Assembly (NCBI RefSeq): GCF_000187265.1
Contig: NZ_GL698429.1
Location: 1,318,816 to 1,382,815, forward strand
From: Streptococcus equinus ATCC 9812
GTDB taxonomy: Bacteria; Bacillota; Bacilli; Lactobacillales; Streptococcaceae
Direction: 5' to 3'
DNA length: 64,000 nucleotides
Each line of letters opens with the position of its first letter. The stretch's first letter is position 1. Below, in pieces: positions 7,412 through 16,847 of this stretch. A program made the position numbers and the translations under genes. A model generated the notes under the pieces. That model did not search any database and was not told where the DNA came from. It worked only from the letters and a program-made list of their open reading frames with translations.

Positions 7412-7904
7412 CTTTTGCGCTGTAAGGCTTCGTCCCTCAAGCGTAATTCTCTCAACTTTTTTAGATAAGCATTCTCCGTTCTAAGACGTTCAGTCTCTTC
7501 AAGAACACGCTCTAGTTCAGTCATCTCTTCCCATTTTTTCTTGGGTTTACGTCCCATCTTACTTGGCCTCCCTCTTGTTTTCTCAACAATAGTATACCTG
7601 TTTTCTTTTATTGTGCTATCCAATTTGTGAGTATAGACTGGTGGGGAAGAGCATAATCAAGCGATACAGTGAGCTGAGATTGACCTTCAATAAGAACTTT
7701 ATTAATGATTTCCTGCTTTAAGTTTGGAGAATAATAGTTATTTTTACCTTTTCTAACAACCTCAACGCCATGTCTCTCCATAAGCCGTACCATGTCTTTA
7801 AGATTGGAGAGACACACACCGTACTTTCGACTAATATAAGGCTAGGAAAGGCTGTCCTGTCTTAACTGATATATTTCGAGTTTATCTTCATAACTTAATT
7901 TCAT
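7369..7904 (-). pseudogene. IS3-family transposase orfA, interrupted
   Basis: OrfA supplies the HTH DNA-binding part. The frame starts MKLSYEDKLEIYQLRQDSLS at 7904 and meets a TAG at codon 21, where a tryptophan is usual. It reopens as PYISRKYGVCLSNLKDM and runs to LTNWIAQ. A frameshift near 7612-7620 then moves it into the frame with EKTRGRPSKMGRKPKKKWEE and the leucine-zipper-like region. It therefore carries at least two lesions. Confidence 0.82.
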
Positions 7905-7982
7905 ACAAAAACACCCCAATTGTTAGATTTTTTTCTGTCTAACTTTTGGGGTGCAGGTCACAATGCGATACCTTTTATTTTA

Positions 7983-8336
7983 TTAAAATAAAAATGTTAA
8001 CAAAGCTAAAATAGCTAGGCCACCTTGCTTAAGTATGATTTTTTTATCAGCGGTCAAGCTACCATAAATTGCTGCCAAAATAACGTTCAAAAGAAAAATA
8101 ACCACAATACTAATATTTTCTGTAAAGATACCGTAAAGTAAAAATACCGCAATCAAACCATTATAAATTCCTTGATTTTTAAATAGACTAGTTACAGACT
8201 CACGTTGTAACTCTTCTTCTGACATGTTAAAGACACGTGCTGTCGCTTTGGACTGCGTCGCAAAAGTTTCTAAATACATGATGTAAAAATGCTCTAAGGC
8301 TACTAAAATAGCTAAAACTATTGTAATAATTGACAT
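7983..8336 (-). CDS. DUF1304-family membrane protein
   Basis: The 117-residue product has four hydrophobic segments and the DUF1304 signature ALEHFYIMYLETFAT near the N-terminus, with KNQGIYNGLIAVFLLYGI in the middle. The family is found widely in Gram-positive bacteria and has no established function. It ends about 20 bases from the IS and is followed on the same strand by nothing else, so it is probably monocistronic. AGAGGAAAA precedes the ATG. Confidence 0.8.
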   Translation of the reverse strand: MSIITIVLAILVALEHFYIMYLETFATQSKATARVFNMSEEELQRESVTSLFKNQGIYNGLIAVFLLYGIFTENISIVVIFLLNVILAAIYGSLTADKKIILKQGGLAILALLTFLF

Positions 8337-8484
8337 GTTTTTCCTCTTTTCATAAATTTAAAGTTTTACAAACCTGTAAACCTGCCGTAAACACTTCTAA
8401 ACTATGTGACTTTTGTTAAGTATACAAAAACCTACACAGTTCTTCAAATGATTTGCTTACAAAAAACAGAGGATAGAAAATCTA

Positions 8485-11007
8485 TCACTCTGCATCTTGT
8501 TTTCTATAAATGATAAGTCCTAATACCATGAAGGCAATAAGGAATCCAATTAGAACACCAACTTCTTTTCCAATTGAGCATGTCATTGAAATGGTTTGAC
8601 GTAAACCTAAAACAATGTAGGACATTGGCATATATGGATGTACAACTTGGAAGAATTTCGGACTAAGTTCAATTGGATATGATCCACCTGCAGACCCTAC
8701 TTGTAAGAGCAACATAAGCAATGAAGCAAATGAACCATAGCGGTTATCCCAACCGACCAAGGCTGTAACAAGTGCCATCAATGTCCACCCACTCAAGATG
8801 ATGAAGAGAAGTGTTTGCCAACCATAGTTAGCTTCAACTCCAAGAAATTGAATAGCTACATAAAGCATGATTGAACCTGCTGTTGAAATCAAACCATTGA
8901 TGAACAATTTTTGTTTTGCCCATTCAAAACGATTCTTCACAGGACGTCCTGATAATGAATCAGCGAAGATTACGTTTGTTGAAAGAGCAACAACCATAAG
9001 TGACACAGCAATCATGTAAGGCGCCATACCAATACCATTTGTTTTCACGCTATCATGGTCTGTTTCTTTTGTTGATACAGGATTGGAAACCAACTTGGCG
9101 TTCTTATTTGTTACAGAAACAAGTGATAATTGCTTACTTGCATTTGTAAGTGAAGAGGACAATGTTGAAAGACCGCTTGTCAACGTTGTCAATCCACTTG
9201 TCAACGTGCCACTGCCAGCAGCTAACTGACTTGAACCAGAAGCTAATGCTTCTGCACCAGATTGCAATTGAGAAGCACCACTATTTAGCTTATCATTGTT
9301 TGCAGCTAACTTGTTAGCACCTGATGCTGCTTCACTTGCACCGCTTCTTAACTCATCACTTTTAGAATCGAGTTGATTAGCGCCATCTGTTGCCTGTTTA
9401 ACACCGTCCTTCACCTCATCATTGTGAGAAGCTAATTCACTACTTCCTAAATTCAATCGAGATTCAGCATCTAGTAATGACTTATTATTACCAACTATTT
9501 GGTTAGCTCCTGTAGTTAATTGACCAACAACTGCTGTATAGCTAGAAATACCTGAAGCCAAAGCTGGAATACCTTGATCTGATGTCAAACCTGCTTTAAA
9601 TTGCGTTAAACCATCTACTAATTGTTGACTTCCTGCACTAGCCGCTTTTAAGGCAGCTACTTTATCAAGAAGAGCTGATAAATTCGTTAATTGTGCTGAT
9701 AAATCTTGAAGTGAGGCAAGCTGTGTTTGAATACCTGAAATTTGACTTGTTAAATTATTTGCAGTTGTTGCACCATTATTAGTGATAGCAGCATTAATTT
9801 CAGCTTGTTGTTCTGGGCTAAGACCTTGGTAAGCAGACGTTGACTGTACTGCTGACAAGTCTGAACTATTAATAGATGAAATCGCTGAACTCATCGCAGA
9901 CAAATCTTGTCCAAGTTGATTTAAATTATTAAGATTTGAAATGTCTGGCAAGCTTGTATTATTTAGTTCATTTTGAATGGCTTGTAAGCCGTTATTTAGG
10001 TTAGTCGCACCTGCAATTAATTGATCTAGATTATTGCTACTTTCTGTTTGTAATTGATTAATACCATCAGTTAAATTTTTAGATTTAGCATTTAATTGAG
10101 TCAAACCAGCTGAAAGCTGACTTACGCCATCAGTATATGAAATTACTGCTGTTTCAAAGGCAGATTGACCGGCTGATAATTTGCCAACACCATCGACATA
10201 ATCATAAATATTACCTGATTTTTCTGTCAAACCAGCTGATAATTGTCCGACACCATTGGTATATGCTGAAACACCTCCAGAGAGTTTATCAAGACCAGGT
10301 GCTAGTTTTCCAACACCAGCTGTATATTCACCAAGACCATTGGCAAGTGTTGTTGAGCCATCAGCAAGTTGTTGGCTGCCTGATGCTGCTGTGTTGAGAT
10401 TATCTGTAATGGTTTGACTACCAGATTCAAGCTGTTGGCTTCCTGAGAGCAATTCATTGCCACCGTCACTTGCTTCTTGTAAACCGTCTTGTAAACCAGA
10501 CATGCTCTTGAATACAGCTTTCGTATAAGTCTTCGTGATATTTTCAGAAACAGTATCTTTAAGCTTGGTCATCGCAGATTCGCTCATTTTAGAAGCGACA
10601 AAGCTACGTCCAGCTGTTGTCTGATATTTAATGTTCAGTTTCTTCGGTTTATCTGTTAGTAAGCTTGAAGCTTTCTCTGACAAATCTTCTGGCAAAGTGA
10701 TAACCATATAGTAGTCACCATCTTTTAAGCCTTTATCAGCTTTTTTCTGACTAACAAAATGATAATCGAGAGCTTTATTTTTAGACATGCTGTCTACCAT
10801 GTCGTCACCGATTGTTAATTTCTTGTCATTAAGCGTTGCTGTCTTGTCCTCATTTACAACTGCCACTGGTAAGTTATCTAAACTACCGTAAGGGTCCCAC
10901 ATAGAGCCTAAGAATGACAAGTTATAAAGAGCTGGAACAAGCGCAACCCCAATCATTGTTACCCAAAGTTTAGGATTTTTAATAAGTGCTTTTAATTCTT
11001 CTAACAT
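8485..11007 (-). CDS. YhgE/Pip-family membrane protein
   Basis: This family includes Lactococcus Pip (phage infection protein) and B. subtilis YhgE. The 840-residue product has an N-terminal membrane segment (LWVTMIGVALVPALYNLSFL), a long extracellular region and five or so C-terminal membrane segments related to ABC-2 permeases. The extracellular part holds many repeats of the pattern GxxxLxxGxxxLxxG (about residues 170-330 and 500-650), likely long helices. The start at 11007 is set by AGGAGAAAAT; a frame from 11037 would run through an operator. It is divergent from a TetR-type gene. Substrate and role are unknown. Confidence 0.88.
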   Translation of the reverse strand: MLEELKALIKNPKLWVTMIGVALVPALYNLSFLGSMWDPYGSLDNLPVAVVNEDKTATLNDKKLTIGDDMVDSMSKNKALDYHFVSQKKADKGLKDGDYYMVITLPEDLSEKASSLLTDKPKKLNIKYQTTAGRSFVASKMSESAMTKLKDTVSENITKTYTKAVFKSMSGLQDGLQEASDGGNELLSGSQQLESGSQTITDNLNTAASGSQQLADGSTTLANGLGEYTAGVGKLAPGLDKLSGGVSAYTNGVGQLSAGLTEKSGNIYDYVDGVGKLSAGQSAFETAVISYTDGVSQLSAGLTQLNAKSKNLTDGINQLQTESSNNLDQLIAGATNLNNGLQAIQNELNNTSLPDISNLNNLNQLGQDLSAMSSAISSINSSDLSAVQSTSAYQGLSPEQQAEINAAITNNGATTANNLTSQISGIQTQLASLQDLSAQLTNLSALLDKVAALKAASAGSQQLVDGLTQFKAGLTSDQGIPALASGISSYTAVVGQLTTGANQIVGNNKSLLDAESRLNLGSSELASHNDEVKDGVKQATDGANQLDSKSDELRSGASEAASGANKLAANNDKLNSGASQLQSGAEALASGSSQLAAGSGTLTSGLTTLTSGLSTLSSSLTNASKQLSLVSVTNKNAKLVSNPVSTKETDHDSVKTNGIGMAPYMIAVSLMVVALSTNVIFADSLSGRPVKNRFEWAKQKLFINGLISTAGSIMLYVAIQFLGVEANYGWQTLLFIILSGWTLMALVTALVGWDNRYGSFASLLMLLLQVGSAGGSYPIELSPKFFQVVHPYMPMSYIVLGLRQTISMTCSIGKEVGVLIGFLIAFMVLGLIIYRKQDAE

Positions 11008-11020
11008 ATTTTCTCCTAAT

Positions 11021-11118
11021 TTAGACACACTGTCCAAAAATTATGATAATATATATTATACAAGGATATAAAATAATTTCAAGACAAAAGAAGGAGTTTT
11101 TGGACACCCTGTCTAAAA
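11021..11118. promoter_or_regulatory. Divergent yhgE / tetR control region with twin operator-like sites
   Basis: Two inverted copies of TTTTTGGACAnnnTGTCTAA occur, at 11021-11040 (- orientation) and 11097-11118 (+ orientation). Each contains the near-palindrome GGACA-3-TGTCT. Between them on the - strand lies a promoter for yhgE, TTGAAA (11077-11082) and TATAAT (11055-11060) with a 16-base spacer. The layout suggests that the TetR-type protein controls both genes; binding is inferred. Confidence 0.7.
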
Positions 11119-11139
11119 GTGTTCAAAAGAGTTTTTAGT

Positions 11140-11679
11140 ATGGCACATGACAACCGCAAAGCAAACTCAAGAAAAGCTATCCAAAAGGCTATGGTAACTC
11201 TCTTAAAGTCCGAAAGCTTTGATGACATCACAGCTATTAAAATCGCTAAAGAAGCTGGTATCAGTCGCTCAAGTTTTTACACTCACTACAAAGATAAATT
11301 TGAGTTAATTGATTCTTACCAACAGACACTCTTCAACCAAGTCGAGTACATTTTTGAAAAGCACGAAGGTAGTAAAGAACAGGCCTTTTTGGAAATTTTC
11401 GAATTTCTACAACGCGAACAATTATTATCAGCTTTGATTTCAGCAAACGGGACACGCGAATTTCAAACGTTTATCATCAATAAAGTCCGTATCTTTATCA
11501 ACACAGACTTGCAACATCAATTTGGACGTGAAGTTGCTTTATCACCAATTGAAAGAGAGTACAGCAGCATTTATTTCGCCTATGCCTTTTTTGGTGTTTG
11601 TCAAACATGGATTGCTAAAGGTAAGAACGAATCTCCACGTCAAATGACTAATCTCATTTTAAAGTTATTACCTCTTTAA
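11140..11679 (+). CDS. TetR/AcrR-family transcriptional regulator
   Basis: The 179-residue product has an N-terminal TetR HTH (AIKIAKEAGISRSSFYTHYK) and a helical C-terminal ligand domain. It is divergent from yhgE and flanked by two matching operator-like sites, so it most likely represses yhgE and itself. The start is uncertain: ATG at 11140 (MAHDNRKANS) is typical of the family but lacks a strong ribosome binding site, and a GTG at 11119 is in frame. The inducer is unknown. Confidence 0.85.
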   Translation: MAHDNRKANSRKAIQKAMVTLLKSESFDDITAIKIAKEAGISRSSFYTHYKDKFELIDSYQQTLFNQVEYIFEKHEGSKEQAFLEIFEFLQREQLLSALISANGTREFQTFIINKVRIFINTDLQHQFGREVALSPIEREYSSIYFAYAFFGVCQTWIAKGKNESPRQMTNLILKLLPL

Positions 11680-11685
11680 ACAATT

Positions 11686-11749
11686 TTACTGCTGTTAGGC
11701 GGTTTTTTATTTTTAAAAAATAAAAAACCACGGCAAAAACCGTGGTTTT
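11686..11749. terminator. Converging terminators between tetR and rpsD
   Basis: AAAACCACGG (11724-11733) pairs with CCGTGGTTTT (11740-11749), with T runs in both directions, and should end rpsD on the - strand. A weaker ACTGC/GCGGT hairpin with six Ts just upstream (about 11690-11707) may serve the regulator gene. Confidence 0.75.
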
Positions 11750-11771
11750 AAATACTTCAATAAACTGAGAA

Positions 11772-12383
11772 TTAAAGCATTTTGTTGTAGTATTCAACGA
11801 TAAGAGCTTCGTTGATTTCTGGGTTGATTTCGTCGCGTTCTGGAAGACGAGTCAATGAACCTTCAAGTTTTTCAGCGTCGAATGATACGAATGCTGGACG
11901 TCCAAGAGTAGCTTCAACAGCTTCAAGGATAGCAGGTACTTTAGCTGATTTTTCGCGAACTGAGATAACTTGACCTGGAGTTACGCGGTATGAAGGGATA
12001 TCAACACGTTTACCGTCAACAAGGATGTGACCGTGGTTAACGAATTGACGAGCTTGACGACGAGTAGTTGCAAGACCTAGACGGTAAACAACGTTGTCAA
12101 GACGACGTTCCAAAAGAACCATAAAGTTGAAACCAAGAGTTCCACCTTTAACTTTAGTAGCTTGTACGAACAAGTTACGGAATTGTTTTTCACCTACACC
12201 GTAAGTGAAACGAAGTTTTTGTTTTTCAGCCAATTGCAAACCGTATTCAGAAAGTTTGCTACGGTTGTTAGGACCGTGTTGACCTGGCACGTAGTTACGA
12301 CGTGCTAATTCTTTACCTGTACCTGTAAGAGACAAGCCAAGGCGACGTGATTGTTTCCATGATGGACCAGTATAACGTGACAT
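11772..12383 (-). CDS. rpsD: 30S ribosomal protein S4
   Basis: S4 is a primary 16S rRNA-binding protein that nucleates 30S assembly. The 203-residue product starts [20 protein letters not shown] and contains the S4 RNA-binding domain [20 protein letters not shown]. Length and sequence are standard. It is monocistronic, with a strong AGGAGG site and a 200-base leader, and ends at a good terminator. In B. subtilis S4 represses its own gene through such a leader. Confidence 0.97.
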   Translation of the reverse strand: MSRYTGPSWKQSRRLGLSLTGTGKELARRNYVPGQHGPNNRSKLSEYGLQLAEKQKLRFTYGVGEKQFRNLFVQATKVKGGTLGFNFMVLLERRLDNVVYRLGLATTRRQARQFVNHGHILVDGKRVDIPSYRVTPGQVISVREKSAKVPAILEAVEATLGRPAFVSFDAEKLEGSLTRLPERDEINPEINEALIVEYYNKML

Positions 12384-12588
12384 TTAAAATGTCCTCCTAT
12401 AAAATAAAAATTTTGTAGGAAATAACAATTTAGAGAATCCTGATTCGTGCAGTTGACTTTCATCTAAACAGCCAAGATTACTTTTCCGACTTCTAGAAGC
12501 TTTTCCATAAAAAGAAAAACTGTAGAAGAGCCAACTGTTGACGAGCTTCATACTCTCCCGCTATTATTTCACACGGAATTTAGTTTAA
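12384..12588 (-). promoter_or_regulatory. Structured rpsD leader, possible S4 autoregulatory element
   Basis: About 200 bases without an open frame separate veg from rpsD. On the - strand they contain several complementary stretches, including CAACAGTTGGCT with a later AGTCAACTG, the palindrome CTTCTAGAAG and an AGGAGG site directly before the ATG. A translational or attenuation control by S4 is plausible from what is known in other Firmicutes; I could not fold it reliably. Confidence 0.4.
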
Positions 12589-12591
12589 CAT

Positions 12592-12617
12592 AAAAAAAAG
12601 GCTCTGTAAAGCCTTTT
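12592..12617 (-). terminator. Rho-independent terminator of veg
   Basis: AAAAGGCT (12596-12603) pairs with AGCCTTTT (12610-12617), and eight T residues follow on the - strand. It lies 23 bases after the veg stop codon. Confidence 0.85.
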
Positions 12618-12639
12618 GTATGCTAATTCTAAGATTAAT

Positions 12640-12912
12640 TTAATCAAAATAACGAATCAATGTTTTTTCAGTTAAAATATCTGAATATGTGTATGATTCA
12701 ACGTAAGAATTATTGATAGCACCTGGAACATCAGAATTCTCATTGTATTCAACGATAAATAATGATGGGTACACTTCAGTTAAACGACCGATTTTATTTT
12801 TTTCACGTTTACGGCCATTTTCTAGCGTCAATTCAACCAATTGACCTTCGTGTGCTTTAATATCCTCTTTAATTTTCTTCATTTTAGCAACATCTGCAAA
12901 TGCATCGCTCAT
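12640..12912 (-). CDS. veg: Veg protein (biofilm formation stimulator family)
   Basis: Veg is a small protein reported in B. subtilis to stimulate biofilm formation by interfering with a repressor; its molecular function is otherwise unclear. The 90-residue product has the family core GQLVELTLENGRKREKNKIG followed by LTEVYPSLFIVEY, a single beta-barrel-like domain. It follows dnaB on the same strand after 24 bases and ends at its own terminator, so it may be the last gene of the gdpP-rplI-dnaB transcript. Confidence 0.88.
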   Translation of the reverse strand: MSDAFADVAKMKKIKEDIKAHEGQLVELTLENGRKREKNKIGRLTEVYPSLFIVEYNENSDVPGAINNSYVESYTYSDILTEKTLIRYFD

Positions 12913-12936
12913 ATTTTATTGTACTCCTTAATTTTA

Positions 12937-14298
12937 TTAACGCTCTTCAAACTGCGCAATACTAGAAAATTTATTGTATTCCTTCTGGAAAATGAGTTTT
13001 ACTGTCCCACGCGCACCAGAACGGTTTTTTTCCAAGATAACTTCAATGGTATTATCTTCAACAGCCTCATCGCTCTCTTCACCCTCACGGCGATAGTAAT
13101 CATCACGATACAAGAAGGCTACAATGTCGGCATCTTGTTCGATAGATCCTGATTCACGAATATCAGACAATACAGGACGCTTATCTTGACGCTGTTCAAC
13201 ACCACGAGATAACTGACTCAATGCGATAACTGGTACTTTCAATTCTTTCGCCAAGATTTTCAATTGACGTGAAATATCAGATACCTCTTGTTGACGGTTT
13301 TCAGGACGTGTACCTGTAATCAACTGAAGATAATCGATAACGATTAAACCAAGTCCACCCTCAACTTCTTGAGATAGTTTACGCGCACGCGCACGAATTT
13401 CAGTAATTTTAATACCAGGCGTATCATCGATGTAAATTGGTGCTTCAGCTAAGGCACCTTGAGCAATCGTAATATTATTCCACTCTTGATCGGTTAACTG
13501 ACCTGTTCTAAGGTGATGAGAATCAACCATTCCTTCAGCAGCCAACATACGGTCAACCAAACTTTCAGCACCCATTTCTAGGGAGAAGATAGCTACTGGT
13601 CGATTTTGCTTAGTTCCGACATTCTGTGCGATATTTAGTGCAAAGGCAGTCTTCCCGACGGCTGGACGTGCTGCCAAAATAACCAATTGATCAGGGTGCA
13701 AACCTGTCGTAATCTTATCCAAATCACGGAAACCTGTCGGTAATCCCGTAATATCACTCGTTTGGCGTGAACGGATTTCTAAGTTTTCGTAGTTTACTTT
13801 CAAGACATCTGAAATCTTGCGAAAACCACTACGATTACTGTGCTCGTTAATCTCAACAAGAGCTTTTTCAGCACCAGCAATCACATCCTCTGAATCCGTA
13901 GCTCCTTCATAAGCTAGATTTACAGTTTCTGTCAATCTAGAGATGATATTACGCAGCATTGCTTTTTCAGCAACAATCTTAGCGTAATACTCCGCATTGG
14001 CACTTGTTGGAACACTATTGACCAACTCAACAATATAAGACAAGCCACCAATATTTTGCAAATCTCCTTGATCATCAAGAATGGTTCTCACTGTTGTAGC
14101 ATCAATAGCCTCATTACGATCACTTAAAGTAATCATAGCTTTAAAAATCACTCGGTGTGAGTATTTATAAAAATCATCTGGGCTAACAAATTCACGAACA
14201 GTGATGAGTTTATCTGGCGAGATAAAAATAGAACCTAATACAGATTGCTCTGCTAATAAATCCTGTGGCTGAACTCTCAATTCTGGCTCTTCTGCCAA
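12937..14298 (-). CDS. dnaB: Replicative DNA helicase
   Basis: This is the hexameric DnaB-type helicase that unwinds DNA at the fork (called DnaC in Bacillus). The 453-residue product has the N-terminal primase-interacting domain (QDLLAEQSVLGSIF) and a RecA-like ATPase with ARPAVGKTAFALNIA (Walker A) and LIVIDYLQL (Walker B). The start is probably TTG at 14298, because a GTG at 14307 lies inside the strong GGGGAGGTG ribosome binding site. It sits 34 bases behind rplI in an operon with gdpP. Confidence 0.95.
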   Translation of the reverse strand: MAEEPELRVQPQDLLAEQSVLGSIFISPDKLITVREFVSPDDFYKYSHRVIFKAMITLSDRNEAIDATTVRTILDDQGDLQNIGGLSYIVELVNSVPTSANAEYYAKIVAEKAMLRNIISRLTETVNLAYEGATDSEDVIAGAEKALVEINEHSNRSGFRKISDVLKVNYENLEIRSRQTSDITGLPTGFRDLDKITTGLHPDQLVILAARPAVGKTAFALNIAQNVGTKQNRPVAIFSLEMGAESLVDRMLAAEGMVDSHHLRTGQLTDQEWNNITIAQGALAEAPIYIDDTPGIKITEIRARARKLSQEVEGGLGLIVIDYLQLITGTRPENRQQEVSDISRQLKILAKELKVPVIALSQLSRGVEQRQDKRPVLSDIRESGSIEQDADIVAFLYRDDYYRREGEESDEAVEDNTIEVILEKNRSGARGTVKLIFQKEYNKFSSIAQFEER

Positions 14299-14332
14299 AC
14301 TTTTCACCTCCCCTAATAAGCTCGAATACGAA

Positions 14333-14785
14333 TTATGCTTCTTTAATGTTTAATTTGATTTCAGCGGTTACTTCTTTATGTAATTTCACAGGTACTTCGA
14401 CAGAACCAATTGCACGAATTGGGTGATCTAAAGTAATAGAACGTTTGTTAATTTTTAGACCGAATTGTTTTGACAATTCTTCTGCAATTTTCTTAGCCGT
14501 AATTGAACCAAAAGTACGTCCATCTGGACCAACTTTTTCAGTGAATTTAACAACAGTTTCTTCTTTTTCAAGCTCTGCTTTAAGAGCTTTTGCTTCAGCC
14601 AAAACTTCAGCTTGCGCTTTTTCTTCTGACTTTTGTTTTCCTTTCAATTCACCAATGGCTTGATTAGTAGCTTCTTTAGCAAGATTTTTCTTAATCAAAA
14701 AGTTTTGAGCGTATCCAGTTGGAACTTCTTTAATTTCGCCTTTTTTACCTTTTCCTTTAACATCTGCTAGAAAAATTACTTTCAT
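14333..14785 (-). CDS. rplI: 50S ribosomal protein L9
   Basis: L9 binds 23S rRNA and extends from the L1 stalk. The 150-residue product starts [20 protein letters not shown], has the long connecting helix rich in K, E and A (about residues 45-75) and a C-terminal domain ending EIKLNIKEA. Its ATG overlaps the gdpP stop codon (TAATG), so translational coupling is likely. gdpP-rplI-dnaB is a conserved Firmicute order. Confidence 0.97.
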   Translation of the reverse strand: MKVIFLADVKGKGKKGEIKEVPTGYAQNFLIKKNLAKEATNQAIGELKGKQKSEEKAQAEVLAEAKALKAELEKEETVVKFTEKVGPDGRTFGSITAKKIAEELSKQFGLKINKRSITLDHPIRAIGSVEVPVKLHKEVTAEIKLNIKEA

Positions 14786-16761
14786 TATTCTGCCTCCATA
14801 TTTTCTCTTAAATCATTTTCAATCACATCAAGTAGCATTGCTTCAGCTTGGCTGACCGTTGTATTTTCTAGCTGACAAGCAGCCAATGTAAAGTGACCAC
14901 CACCGCCGATTTCTTCCATCATACGTTGGACATTAATCTTACTACGACTGCGTGCTGAGATAGCAACTGTGTTTGGTGCCACTTGCACCAATACAAATGT
15001 CGCCTCGATACCAGCTAAAGATAACATGGTATCTGCCGCCTTACTAGCAACTACTTTACTGTAATTAACATCATCACGCCCACTTGCAATGATGATATTG
15101 TCATAAATTCTGCGACCTCGAAGAATTAATTCATTAACCAATCGGTATTCCTCAAAATCTGTTTGAGAAATATTTTGAATCTCAATACTGTCACTACCAT
15201 GAGCTCGAAGATAACTTGCAACATCAAATGTTCTGCTTGTAACACTTGCTGAGAAGTTCTTAGTATCAAGCATAATACCAGCCATCAAGATGCTTGCTTG
15301 AATCTTACTCAAACGTTTCTTAGCATTTTGAAATTGAATCAACTCTGTAACAAGTTCACTGGCACTACTTGCACCACTTTCAATAAATGTCAAAACAGCA
15401 TTTTCTGGGAAATTATCATCACGACGGTGATGGTCAACGACAATCACATCGTTAAACTTATTATAGAGCTCTTGCGACAAGGTCAAATCAATCTTAGAGT
15501 GATCGACCATAATCAACAACGATCTCTCAGTCAACATTGACAAAGCCTGATTAATCGTAATCAGTTTGGTCTTTTCATCCTCTTGCAATCGTTTGATAGC
15601 ACGCGTGATATCTGGAGTCATTTCATTTGGATTGTACACCACATAAGACTCTTCATTAACGTTACTTGCAAAGAACTGCATACCAACAGCAGAACCAAGC
15701 GCATCCATGTCAATGTTACGGTGACCAACCACAAACACACGATCAACACCTTTAATGTGATCTGAAATAGCAGTCATCATAGCACGCGTACGCGTACGAG
15801 TTCGCTTAACAGTAGAAACAGATCCGCCACCGAAGTACAATGGTTTCTTATACTCATCATTTTCACAAATAACGACCTGATCTCCACCTCGAACAAGCGC
15901 AGTATTCAAATTTTGCAACGCAACTTGTCCAATTTGTTGGTGATTATCATCGCCATAAGCCACTCCAATACTAAGGGTCAGTGGTAAATTGTGTTCTTCT
16001 TTTGCCTGTTTTCGGAAAGCCTCCAAAACATTGAATTTATCGTCAATTAAAGTACTCAATACCGCATAATCTGTGAAAAAGTAGAAACGATCTAAATTAA
16101 CACGGCGATAAAAAATATTTTTTGATTTAGTAAAATTCGAAATAAAGTTGGCAATGAAGCTATTGATTTGTGAAATCTCAGCATCCGACAAATCATCTGT
16201 AATGTCATCATAGTTATCGATTGAGATAACTCCAATTACTGGGCGCAAAAAAGCCACATCGCCTAACTGACGATTTCCCATAGATGTATCGAAGAAATAG
16301 AAAATTCCCGTTGATGAATCGATGTAAGATGAGTACTTATTGCCATTCAACTCAAATGTCTGACTAGCATCACCTTCACGCTTATTCCCAATAATTCTCC
16401 GAATGATGTCGTCCTCAAACTCTCCTTCTTCACTAGTAAAAATAAGCTCTGCGTATGGATTAAACCACTCTACCTCATTTGTCTCTTGATCAAATTGAAC
16501 AACACCTACTGGCATTTGTTCCAGAAGATGTTTTAATCCAACTTCTGTTTTGTCGTTTAACAATTCAATTTGTTCAAGCTCTGATAACTCATAAGTTTCC
16601 TTTTGATAGTAGAGCAAAGCTACAAGTAAAGAAAGCGCCAAAAAGATTGCAGCTAAGATAGCTGACTCCGTCTGAAAAAGTCTGACACAAATAGCCAAGA
16701 TACCAAATAAAATAAGGCCAATCATGACTAAGTGGATAGTTGCAAATCGAAATCTTTTCAT
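14785..16761 (-). CDS. gdpP: Cyclic-di-AMP phosphodiesterase GdpP
   Basis: GdpP cleaves c-di-AMP and so influences potassium, osmotic and cell-wall homeostasis and beta-lactam tolerance. The 658-residue product has two N-terminal membrane helices (residues 8-50), a PAS domain, a degenerate GGDEF domain and a C-terminal DHH/DHHA1 phosphoesterase. Catalytic motifs are visible: [20 protein letters not shown] and [10 protein letters not shown]. All metal-ligand motifs look intact. It leads the operon with rplI and dnaB; the gap to mnmG is 86 bases. Confidence 0.95.
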   Translation of the reverse strand: MKRFRFATIHLVMIGLILFGILAICVRLFQTESAILAAIFLALSLLVALLYYQKETYELSELEQIELLNDKTEVGLKHLLEQMPVGVVQFDQETNEVEWFNPYAELIFTSEEGEFEDDIIRRIIGNKREGDASQTFELNGNKYSSYIDSSTGIFYFFDTSMGNRQLGDVAFLRPVIGVISIDNYDDITDDLSDAEISQINSFIANFISNFTKSKNIFYRRVNLDRFYFFTDYAVLSTLIDDKFNVLEAFRKQAKEEHNLPLTLSIGVAYGDDNHQQIGQVALQNLNTALVRGGDQVVICENDEYKKPLYFGGGSVSTVKRTRTRTRAMMTAISDHIKGVDRVFVVGHRNIDMDALGSAVGMQFFASNVNEESYVVYNPNEMTPDITRAIKRLQEDEKTKLITINQALSMLTERSLLIMVDHSKIDLTLSQELYNKFNDVIVVDHHRRDDNFPENAVLTFIESGASSASELVTELIQFQNAKKRLSKIQASILMAGIMLDTKNFSASVTSRTFDVASYLRAHGSDSIEIQNISQTDFEEYRLVNELILRGRRIYDNIIIASGRDDVNYSKVVASKAADTMLSLAGIEATFVLVQVAPNTVAISARSRSKINVQRMMEEIGGGGHFTLAACQLENTTVSQAEAMLLDVIENDLRENMEAE

Positions 16762-16797
16762 TGGTTAACCTCTTAGCTTACAATTATACCATAAAAC

Positions 16798-16816
16798 AGC
16801 CCTATTTAATAGGGCT
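16798..16816 (-). terminator. Hairpin after mnmG
   Basis: AGCCCTAT and ATAGGGCT form a short perfect stem. Only four consecutive Ts follow on the - strand, so termination of mnmG may be partial and some read-through into gdpP is possible. Confidence 0.55.
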
Positions 16817-16847
16817 GCGTTCTGTTTAATAATTACAGTTTGATGAC

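Larger units (their letters stand above)
6524..7960 (-). mobile_element. Defective IS3-family (IS150 group, IS861-like) insertion sequence
   Basis: A 1437-base element with 25-base terminal inverted repeats (20 of 25 match by eye, both containing CCCCAAAAGTT). It carries the two overlapping transposase frames of the IS3 family on the - strand. Both frames are broken by stop codons and a frameshift. I see no convincing 3-base target duplication at the ends, which fits an old insertion or later rearrangement. Confidence 0.88.

Noticed and set aside
12841..13152. 103-codon + strand open frame over veg and dnaB
   Set aside because: Antisense shadow of two recognised genes, without a ribosome binding site.
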